NCBI GenBank assembly: GCA_017880805.1
Contig: JADGRP010000015.1
Span: forward strand, 1-58,754
Direction of reading: 5' to 3'
Source of the DNA: Burkholderiales bacterium
GTDB taxonomy: Bacteria > Pseudomonadota > Gammaproteobacteria > Burkholderiales > Casimicrobiaceae
DNA: 58,754 bases
Part shown: in pieces, positions 52,658-58,754 of the stretch
Numbering within the stretch: position 1 is the stretch's first letter
How the letters are laid out: each line of letters begins with the position of its first letter
The notes under the pieces: model-generated
Databases searched by the model: none
Seen by the model: the letters and a program-made list of their open reading frames with translations, nothing else
Told to the model about the DNA's origin: nothing
Program-made: the position numbers and the translations under genes

Positions 52658-53656
52658 ATGAAGCTCGGATTTTCACTGGCACTCGCCGCCGCGGCGATGC
52701 TCGCTCTCGGCAGCGCATCGGCGCAGCAGCCGATCGTCATCAAATTCAGTCACGTGGTCGCCCTTGATACGCCCAAGGGCAAAGGCGCTGAATATTTCAA
52801 GAAGCTCGCCGAAGAACGCACCAAGGGCCGCGTGAAGGTCGAGGTGTACCCCAACAGCCAGTTGTACAAGGACGGTGAGGAAATGGAAGCGCTGCAACTC
52901 GGGTCGGTGCAGATGCTCGCCCCATCCGTCGCCAAGTTCGGCCCGCTCGGCGTGCGCGAGTTCGAAGTGTTCGATCTGCCTTACATTTTTGCAACATACG
53001 CCGACCTGCACAAGGTCACCGACGGACCCGTCGGAAAATTATTGTTCCAGAAGCTCGAGAGCAAGGGCATTGTTGGATTGGCCTTTTGGGACAACGGTTT
53101 CAAGGATTTCAGCGCGAACAAGGCGCTCAAGCTTCCCGGTGACGCCAAGGGTCTGAAGATGCGGATCCAGTCGTCGAATGTGCTCGAAGCCGAGATCCGC
53201 GCCCTCAATGGATTGCCGCAGAAGATGGCGTTTTCGGAGGTGTATCAGGGACTGCAGACCGGCGTCGTCGACGGGACCGAGAATCCGCCGTCGAACTTCT
53301 ACACCCAGAAGATGCACGAGGTGCAGAAATACCTGACGATGACCGATCATGGAGTCATCGAATACGCTGTGATCGTCAACAAGAAATTCTGGGATGGCCT
53401 CCCCGCCGACATCCGCGCCACGCTCGAAGGCGCGATGAAAGATGCGACCAAGTTCGCCGACGACATCGCCAAGAAAGAGAATGACGACGCGCTCGAGGCG
53501 GTGAAGAAGTCCGGCAAGACGCAGGTCATTGTCCTTTCCGCCGATGAAAAAGCAGCCTGGAAAAAAGCATTGGTCGTCGTTCACCAAGAACAGGAAAGCC
53601 GCATCGGCAAGGACATCATTCAGGCGGTGTACAAGGAAACCGGCTTCAAACCGTAG
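52658..53656 (+). CDS. dctP: TRAP transporter substrate-binding protein, DctP family
   Basis: A 332-residue periplasmic protein with a Sec signal peptide (core LALAAAAMLALGSASA). IKFSHVVALDTPKGKGAEYFKKLAEERTKGRVKVEVYPNSQL, then MRIQSSNVLEAEIRALNGLPQKMAF (the Arg that binds the substrate carboxylate) and GVVDGTENPPSNF, are typical of DctP. The ATG at 52658 sits behind GGAGG. The family takes up C4-dicarboxylates and other organic acids. A hairpin terminator separates it from dctQ. Confidence 0.95.
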   Translation: MKLGFSLALAAAAMLALGSASAQQPIVIKFSHVVALDTPKGKGAEYFKKLAEERTKGRVKVEVYPNSQLYKDGEEMEALQLGSVQMLAPSVAKFGPLGVREFEVFDLPYIFATYADLHKVTDGPVGKLLFQKLESKGIVGLAFWDNGFKDFSANKALKLPGDAKGLKMRIQSSNVLEAEIRALNGLPQKMAFSEVYQGLQTGVVDGTENPPSNFYTQKMHEVQKYLTMTDHGVIEYAVIVNKKFWDGLPADIRATLEGAMKDATKFADDIAKKENDDALEAVKKSGKTQVIVLSADEKAAWKKALVVVHQEQESRIGKDIIQAVYKETGFKP

Positions 53657-53680
53657 CTTGCACGGGCGGGTATGATCGCA

Positions 53681-53718
53681 ACGCCACTGCCGGCGCCAGG
53701 TCCGGCAGTGGCGTTTTC
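53681..53718 (+). terminator. Hairpin terminator/attenuator between dctP and dctQ
   Basis: ACGCCACTGCCGG pairs perfectly with CCGGCAGTGGCGT across an 8-base loop and is followed by TTTC. The stem is long but the T-run short, so it probably stops most transcripts after dctP and lets some through to dctQM. Confidence 0.7.
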
Positions 53719-53762
53719 ATGTTCGAAAGCGCTTCGATAGGCGCGCTCTCAGGAGGAGCGGG

Positions 53763-54383
53763 ATGCTCAAGTTTCTTGATCACCTCGAGGAATGGCTGAT
53801 CGCCTCCCTGATAGCGGCGGCGACGATCCTCGTTTTCATCGCCGTGGTGCACCGGTATGCGGCAGGGTTGCCGATCCCGGTGGTGCAGGACTGGCTGCTG
53901 GCGATCAACCTTTCCTGGGCGCAAGAGCTTTGCATCTACATGTTCATCTGGATGGCCAAGTTCGGCGCGGCCTATGGCGTGCGAACGGGGATCCACGTCG
54001 GTGTCGATGTGCTGATCAATCGCCTTCCCGACAGCATGCGCCGCAAGTACGTGCTGTTCGGCCTGCTCTCAGGGGCGCTTTTCACCATTATTGTGGGCAC
54101 GCTGGGCGCAAATTATGTCTGGGTCATCGGCCACACCGATCAGACTTCGCCCGACCTGGAGCTGCCGCTGTGGATTGTCTATCTGTGTATCCCCTTTGGT
54201 TCGTATTTGATGTGTTTTCGGTTCTTGCAGGTGGCCTGGTCATTTTACAAGACCGGTGAGCTGCCGCACCACGATCACGGCTACGTCGAAGGGATCGACG
54301 ACGTCACGCCGATCGACATCATTCCCTACGGACTGAAGGACAACCTGCATCCGGCCGATGCCAAGCCCGGAGGCAAATCATGA
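53763..54383 (+). CDS. dctQ: TRAP transporter small permease DctQ
   Basis: A 206-residue membrane protein with four hydrophobic segments (LIASLIAAATILVFIAVVH, LCIYMFIWMAKFGAAYG, VLFGLLSGALFTIIVGTLG and LWIVYLCIPFGSYLMCF). NLSWAQELCIYMFIWMA is the DctQ hallmark region. A GGAGGAG site precedes the ATG. It overlaps dctM by 4 bases (ATGA). The C-terminal tail is hydrophilic. Confidence 0.93.
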   Translation: MLKFLDHLEEWLIASLIAAATILVFIAVVHRYAAGLPIPVVQDWLLAINLSWAQELCIYMFIWMAKFGAAYGVRTGIHVGVDVLINRLPDSMRRKYVLFGLLSGALFTIIVGTLGANYVWVIGHTDQTSPDLELPLWIVYLCIPFGSYLMCFRFLQVAWSFYKTGELPHHDHGYVEGIDDVTPIDIIPYGLKDNLHPADAKPGGKS

Positions 54384-55753
54384 AAGGCTCCATGCGCCTT
54401 GCCGCGGCCCTTCCCGCGGCGATGGTGGTCCTGCCGATGCTGGGCTTCGCGCTCGGGTTGCACGTACCGACGCCGTTGATCATTTTCCTGCTGCTGTTCG
54501 GGCTGATGCTGACCGGGATGCCGATTTCGATCTCGCTCGGTCTCACCGTGCTCACTTTCCTGTTCACGATGACCACGGTGCCGATTACCTCGGTCGCGCT
54601 GAAGCTGTTCACCGGCATCGAGCGTTTCGAGGTCATGGCGATCCCGTTCTTCATCCTCGCCGGGAATTTCCTGACTCATGGCGGCGTCGCGCGGCGAATG
54701 ATTGCGTTCGCTTCGTCGATGGTCGGCCATTGGCACGGCGGGCTGGCGCTTGCGGGCGTGATGGCGTGCGCCCTGTTTGCCGCCGTGTCGGGTTCCTCGC
54801 CGGCGACGGTGGTCGCCATCGGCTCCATCCTGCTCCCGGCGATGGTCAAGCAAGGCTTCCCGAAGCGGTTCGGCGCCGGAGTGATCACGACCTCGGGTGC
54901 GCTGGGCATTCTCATTCCGCCGTCGATCGTGATGGTGATGTATTCGGTTGCGACCAACACCTCCGTGGGCCAGCTTTTCATGGCCGGTGTCATTCCGGGA
55001 TTGACGCTGGCGACGATGCTCGGCCTCACAACCTGGTGGCGCGCGCGCAAGAACAATTATCCGCGGCTGCCGAAAGCATCGTGGGGCGAGCGCTTCCGCA
55101 CCTTCCGCGAGAGCATCTGGGGACTGCTGCTCATCGTGGTCGTCATCGGCGGCATCTATACCGGCATCTTTACGCCGACCGAGGCCGCCGCGATGAGCGC
55201 CGTATACGCGTTTTTCGTCGCGGTCTTCGTCTACAAGGACCTGACGTTCAAGAAAGTACCGAAGGTGCTGCTCGACTCGGCAAACATGAGCGCGATGCTG
55301 CTCTACATCATCACCAACGCCGTGATGTTCTCGTTCCTGATGACCTCCGAGCAGATTCCGCAGGTCATGGCGCAGTGGATGCTCGACAAAGGTCTTGGCA
55401 CGATTGCCTTCCTGCTGTTCGTCAACGTGCTGCTCCTGCTCGCGGGCAATGTGATGGAGCCATCGTCGATCGTGCTGATCATGGCGCCGCTCCTGTTCCC
55501 GGTGGCAATGAAACTGGGCATCGATCCAGTGCACTTCGGCATCATCATGACCGTCAATATGGAAGTCGGCATGTGCCACCCGCCCGTCGGACTGAATCTG
55601 TACGTCGCGAGCGGCATTACGAAAATGGGTATCACCGAGTTGACCGTCGCTGTCTGGCCGTGGTTGCTGACGATGCTCGTGTTCCTGGTCATCGTGACCT
55701 ACTGGCCCACGCTTTCGATCTGGTTGCCGCGGACGTTGGGCATGATGCGTTAA
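54380..55753 (+). CDS. dctM: TRAP transporter large permease DctM
   Basis: A 457-residue membrane protein of the DctM/ion-transporter superfamily with about 12-13 hydrophobic segments. IPFFILAGNFLTHGGVARRMIAFASSMVGHWHGGLALAGVMACALFAAVSGSSPATVVAIGSI, FGAGVITTSGALGILIPPSIVMVMY and the Gly-rich C-terminal half are diagnostic. It forms the ion-coupled channel with dctQ. A strong terminator follows. Confidence 0.95.
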   Translation: MKGSMRLAAALPAAMVVLPMLGFALGLHVPTPLIIFLLLFGLMLTGMPISISLGLTVLTFLFTMTTVPITSVALKLFTGIERFEVMAIPFFILAGNFLTHGGVARRMIAFASSMVGHWHGGLALAGVMACALFAAVSGSSPATVVAIGSILLPAMVKQGFPKRFGAGVITTSGALGILIPPSIVMVMYSVATNTSVGQLFMAGVIPGLTLATMLGLTTWWRARKNNYPRLPKASWGERFRTFRESIWGLLLIVVVIGGIYTGIFTPTEAAAMSAVYAFFVAVFVYKDLTFKKVPKVLLDSANMSAMLLYIITNAVMFSFLMTSEQIPQVMAQWMLDKGLGTIAFLLFVNVLLLLAGNVMEPSSIVLIMAPLLFPVAMKLGIDPVHFGIIMTVNMEVGMCHPPVGLNLYVASGITKMGITELTVAVWPWLLTMLVFLVIVTYWPTLSIWLPRTLGMMR

Positions 55754-55817
55754 AGAAAATCGCCGGCGGCCCGAAGTGCACGGCGAGACCCAACGGGATC
55801 AAGCGTCTTCTTGTTGA

Positions 55818-55844
55818 GGCGGGCTTCGGCCCGCCTTTGCTTTT
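55818..55844 (+). terminator. Rho-independent terminator of dctPQM
   Basis: GGCGGGC-TTCG-GCCCGCC is a perfect 7-bp stem with a stable TTCG tetraloop, followed by TTTGCTTTT, 65 bases after the dctM stop. Confidence 0.85.
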
Positions 55845-55904
55845 GGAGGCCCGCCGCGCGAGGCGTTTTCGACGCTCGCACCCCGCAAATGGCCACTCCG
55901 ATCG

Positions 55905-55913
55905 TGATATAAT
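55905..55913 (+). promoter_or_regulatory. Extended -10 promoter of ndk
   Basis: TGATATAAT is an extended -10 box (TGn plus perfect TATAAT), 38 bases before the ndk ATG. No -35 element is obvious, which such promoters can do without. Confidence 0.6.
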
Positions 55914-55951
55914 CTTGAATTTCCTCGCATTTATTCAGTCGGAGCCCAAGA

Positions 55952-56377
55952 ATGGCGGTAGAACGTACCCTTTCCATCATCAAGCCTGACGCCGTTACCA
56001 AAAACGTCATCGGAGCGATCTATACTCGTTTCGAGAGTGCGGGGCTTAGAATCGTCGCCGCCAGGATGACGCGGCTGTCCCGCGATGACGCGGAAGGCTT
56101 TTATGCGGTTCACCGCGAACGACCCTTTTTCAGCGGCCTGGTCGACTTCATGATCTCGGGCCCGGTGATGATTCAGGTGCTTGAGGGCGAAAATGCCATC
56201 GCCCTGAATCGGGAGCTGATGGGCGCGACGGACCCTAAAAAGGCCGCACCCGGAACGATACGCGCCGATTTCGCAGAATCGATCGACCACAATGCGGTCC
56301 ACGGCTCGGACGCGCTGGCGACCGCGAAGCACGAAATTACTTACTTCTTCCCGGCGCTGAAAACGATCGGCGAGTAA
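55952..56377 (+). CDS. ndk: Nucleoside diphosphate kinase
   Basis: A 141-residue enzyme that transfers phosphate from NTPs to NDPs. [38 protein letters not shown] and the phospho-histidine site NAVHGSD (His117) are intact. It opens the ndk-rlmN-pilW-rodZ block, which is conserved in Betaproteobacteria. Confidence 0.98.
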   Translation: MAVERTLSIIKPDAVTKNVIGAIYTRFESAGLRIVAARMTRLSRDDAEGFYAVHRERPFFSGLVDFMISGPVMIQVLEGENAIALNRELMGATDPKKAAPGTIRADFAESIDHNAVHGSDALATAKHEITYFFPALKTIGE

Positions 56378-56425
56378 CGGAAAAGCTATGTTTCTTGGCT
56401 CGATTGCCCCGCTGCCAGCGTACCC

Positions 56426-57670
56426 ATGATCAACCTGCTCGACTTCGATCAATCGGCGATGTCTGCGTTTTTCGTGGAGCGCGGCGACAAGCCGTTTCGC
56501 GCCAGGCAGACGCTGCGGTGGATTCATCACGCGCTTGCCGACCGCGTCGAATCGATGACCGATCTGGCCAAGGCTACGCGCGACGCGCTGATGATCGATG
56601 CCGAAATCCGGGCGCCTTCGGTAGTGCGCGACTCGATCGCCGGCGATGGCACACGCAAGTGGCTGCTCGACGTTGGCAACGGCAATGCCATCGAGGCGGT
56701 GTATATCCCCGAAGGCGACCGCGACGATTGGCGCGGCGCTTCTGAGGCGGATCCCGCCGGTGAGCGAAATAGCAGCATTTCGCAAGCGGTCGCTGGCATC
56801 CCCTCCGCGGGCCGATCCCGCTTCGCGGGTCCCTCGGCCAACGCTGCGGGGCGCTACCGGGGGACGCTGTGCGTCTCCTCGCAAGCCGGCTGCGCGCTCG
56901 ACTGCTCCTTTTGCTCGACCGGCAAGCAGGGCTTCAACCGCAATCTCTCCGTTGCCGAAATCGTCGGCCAGCTCTGGATGGCGAACCGCGCGCTGCTTGC
57001 CAGCGACATTGCCGCTCCATGGGCAAGTCATGGCCGGCACCCGATCACCAACGTGGTCATGATGGGCATGGGCGAACCGTTGGCCAACTACGACAACGTG
57101 GTCACGGCAATGCGGATCATGCTCGACGACAACGCGTACGGCCTTTCACGGCGCCGCGTGACGCTCTCGACCTCCGGGCTCGTACCGGCGCTCGATCGCC
57201 TGCGCGACGATTGTCCGGTCGCTCTCGCGGTCAGCCTGCACGCGCCGAACGACGCATTGCGCGACCAGCTCGTGCCGATCAATCGCAAGTATCCTATTCG
57301 CCTGCTGCTCGCCGCGTGCCTGCGTTACATCGAGCGTGCGCCGCGCGACTTTGTCACGTTCGAGTACGTGATGCTCGATCAGGTCAACGACGCACCCGAG
57401 CAGGCCCGGGAGCTTGCGTCGCTTGTTCGCGACGTACCGTGCAAATTCAATCTGATCCCATTCAATCCGTTCCCGAACACCGAGTACCGGACCAGCTCCC
57501 GCAACCGAATCGTCGCCTTTCAGCGAATACTTCAGGACGCGGGCCTGGTCGCCACGATCCGTAAAACCCGCGGCGAAGATATCGACGCCGCGTGCGGTCA
57601 GCTCGCCGGCCAGGTCCAGGACCGGACCAAGCGGCGCATGCACCGCATTCAACCTGTTGCGAGGACCTGA
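56426..57670 (+). CDS. rlmN: 23S rRNA (A2503-C2)/tRNA (A37-C2) methyltransferase RlmN, with insertion
   Basis: A radical SAM enzyme that methylates C2 of A2503 in 23S rRNA and A37 of some tRNAs. The 414-residue product carries the cluster motif CALDCSFC (Cys156, Cys160, Cys163), [24 protein letters not shown] and the C-terminal reactive Cys in [15 protein letters not shown]. Between VYIPEGDRD and [12 protein letters not shown], where relatives usually run straight on, lie about 44 extra residues (roughly 100-143). They are encoded by palindromic DNA, and the frame is kept. pilW starts 3 bases downstream. Confidence 0.95.
   Translation: MINLLDFDQSAMSAFFVERGDKPFRARQTLRWIHHALADRVESMTDLAKATRDALMIDAEIRAPSVVRDSIAGDGTRKWLLDVGNGNAIEAVYIPEGDRDDWRGASEADPAGERNSSISQAVAGIPSAGRSRFAGPSANAAGRYRGTLCVSSQAGCALDCSFCSTGKQGFNRNLSVAEIVGQLWMANRALLASDIAAPWASHGRHPITNVVMMGMGEPLANYDNVVTAMRIMLDDNAYGLSRRRVTLSTSGLVPALDRLRDDCPVALAVSLHAPNDALRDQLVPINRKYPIRLLLAACLRYIERAPRDFVTFEYVMLDQVNDAPEQARELASLVRDVPCKFNLIPFNPFPNTEYRTSSRNRIVAFQRILQDAGLVATIRKTRGEDIDAACGQLAGQVQDRTKRRMHRIQPVART
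56723..56857. repeat. In-frame palindromic insertion within rlmN
   Basis: The inserted stretch holds two hairpins: GCGAAAT-AGCAGC-ATTTCGC (56764-56783) and GGCCGA-T-CCCGC-TTC-GCGGG-TCCC-TCGGCC (56810-56839). It encodes a Gly/Ser/Ala-rich loop with no family similarity. Edges are approximate because they are inferred from where family similarity stops. Confidence 0.7.
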
Positions 57671-57673
57671 CCC

Positions 57674-58480
57674 ATGCCCAGGAGCAATCGATGCCACGCT
57701 CGCGCTTTAGTCACCCTCGGTGCCTTGGCGTTGCTCGTCGGCTGCAACAGCACCCCGAAAGCGCCCGAGCCGCAACCGCGCCTTACGCCGCCGCCGCAGC
57801 AGCAGGCAAGCCCAGCGGAGCGGGCACGGATGCACACGGATCTGGCCGGGGGTTATTACGAACGCGGGCAGATGGCGATCGCGATCGAGGAGCTCAATCT
57901 GGCGGTGGCTACCGACGCCGGCTATGCGCCAGCCTATAACGTCTACGGGCTGGTGTACGCCATGCTGGGCGACGACCGCAAGGCGGAGCAGAGCTTTCAG
58001 CGCGCGCTCGAGCTCGCGCCCAACGATTCCGACGTGCACCACAACTGGGGCTGGTATTTGTGCCAGCACAAGCGCGAGCGCGAAGCATTGGTGCAGTTCG
58101 AAATCGCGGTAAGCAATTCTTTGTACAGAACACCGGAAATCGCGCTGGTCAATGCCGGGCGTTGTGCGCAGACGATCGGCGACATCCGGGCCGCCGAATC
58201 GTACTTCCGCCGCGCGCTTGCCGCGCAGCCCGGCAATGCGTTGGCGAGCTATGGCGTCGCGTTGATCGCGTACAAGGAGGCTCGATACGAGGAAGCGCGC
58301 AACTGGATGAGGGCGGTGATGCAGACGACCACGCCGCCGCCCGAGGCCATCTATCTCGGGCTCTGTATCGAACGCAAGCTGGGTGACCGGCAAGCGGAGC
58401 TGTCGTACATATCGCAACTGCGCAATCGCTTTCCGGATTCCGACGAAACCAAAGCCATCACAACCGAGGCTTGCGAGTGA
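57674..58480 (+). CDS. pilW: Type IV pilus biogenesis/stability lipoprotein PilW (PilF)
   Basis: A 268-residue TPR lipoprotein needed for multimerisation of the PilQ secretin in the outer membrane. The signal peptide ends in LLVGC (lipid Cys24). TPR units follow: RMHTDLAGGYYERGQMAIAIEELNLAV, APAYNVYGLVYAMLGDDRKAEQSFQRAL, and DSDVHHNWGWYLCQHKREREALVQFEIAV. Its stop overlaps the start of rodZ (GTGA). Confidence 0.94.
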   Translation: MPRSNRCHARALVTLGALALLVGCNSTPKAPEPQPRLTPPPQQQASPAERARMHTDLAGGYYERGQMAIAIEELNLAVATDAGYAPAYNVYGLVYAMLGDDRKAEQSFQRALELAPNDSDVHHNWGWYLCQHKREREALVQFEIAVSNSLYRTPEIALVNAGRCAQTIGDIRAAESYFRRALAAQPGNALASYGVALIAYKEARYEEARNWMRAVMQTTTPPPEAIYLGLCIERKLGDRQAELSYISQLRNRFPDSDETKAITTEACE

Positions 58481-58754
58481 CGGCAACGCAGGAGCAAACG
58501 CCAAACGACGTCGATGGGCTCGCGCCTGTCGCCGCGTCGGCCGGCCCCGGCGCGCGCCTCAGGGCCGCGCGCGAGGCAGCCGGGCTTTCACTCGACCAGG
58601 TGGCGCAGCAACTGAAACTGGCACCGCGGCAGGTTAAGGCGCTGGAGGACGAGAGCTTCGGCGAGCTGCCGGGTCGTACGTTCAGCCGCGGCTTCGTGCG
58701 CAATTACGCGCGCCTGCTGCATCTCGACGCGGCTGACCTGCTTGCGCATCTGCC
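58477..58754 (+). CDS. rodZ: RodZ-like helix-turn-helix protein, 3' end cut by window
   Basis: A GTG start overlapping the pilW stop opens a frame that runs off the window (not in the ORF track). The translation shows GARLRAAREAAGLSLDQVAQQL, the HTH_25 domain of RodZ, then KLAPRQVKALEDESFGELPGRTFSRGFVRNYARLL. RodZ is a bitopic membrane protein that links MreB to the cell-wall machinery and controls cell shape. The TM helix and periplasmic domain are beyond the end. Confidence 0.92.
   Translation, partial: MTATQEQTPNDVDGLAPVAASAGPGARLRAAREAAGLSLDQVAQQLKLAPRQVKALEDESFGELPGRTFSRGFVRNYARLLHLDAADLLAHL

Overview
The window is a high-GC bacterial chromosome segment that reads as Betaproteobacteria. 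The support is gene order: alaC-hom-thrC, surE-pcm-nlpD-rpoS, accA-tilS and ndk-rlmN-pilW-rodZ are arrangements I know from that class, and the LexA DNA-binding region is of the betaproteobacterial kind. No species can be named from the sequence alone.

Layout. (1-1062) The 3' part of a tyrosine integrase gene abuts an initiator tRNA-fMet gene with its own promoter and terminator. This is the right edge of a mobile element that extends off the window to the left. (1106-5440) A NitT/TauT-type ABC importer and a class III CoA-transferase. (5725-11875) A membrane-anchored C13 (caspase-fold) peptidase, then thrC, hom and alaC on the minus strand, then an Mth938-like protein. REP/MITE-like palindromic repeats occupy the gaps here. 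One cluster separates hom from thrC and has created a false N-terminal extension on the thrC ORF. (11972-14071) A secreted SBP56/methanethiol-oxidase-type protein followed by a SCO1/SenC-type copper chaperone, a putative sulfur C1 module. (14094-18128) An ABC-2 exporter, a GST, a Tat-exported Rieske protein and a histone-deacetylase-like hydrolase. (18253-22317) MoxR ATPase, DUF58 protein and TgpA-like transglutaminase, overlapping as an operon.

(22339-27744) Stationary-phase and stress genes on the minus strand: rpoS, nlpD, pcm, surE, a VOC protein, a Cdd1-type helix-hairpin-helix protein and lexA. lexA has a clear sigma70 promoter almost touching its start codon. (28012-41698) A small secreted protein, ppc, mltB, pyrD, a DUF1631 protein, hrpA and a peptide-binding protein. 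(41739-48232) A giant two-lobed CPBP-family membrane protease and the three-gene proton-translocating transhydrogenase (pntAA, pntAB, pntB). (48317-52469) A tartrate/malate-type dehydrogenase, an ElaA acetyltransferase, accA and tilS. (52658-55753) A complete TRAP transporter (dctP, dctQ, dctM) with a hairpin terminator between dctP and dctQ. (55952-58754) ndk, rlmN carrying an in-frame palindromic insertion, pilW, and the start of rodZ cut by the window end.

The content suggests a free-living heterotroph with organic-acid and peptide uptake, anaplerosis by PEP carboxylase, NADPH balancing, and possibly oxidation of methylated sulfur compounds. The most unusual items are the duplicated CPBP protein, the membrane C13 peptidase, the mtoX-sco pair with an atypical CX5C copper motif, and the several places where short palindromic or tandem repeats have entered or shaped coding sequence (rlmN, the mltB signal peptide, the tilS start, the hom-thrC spacer). 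I did not see a CRISPR array, an rRNA operon or an obvious defence island.
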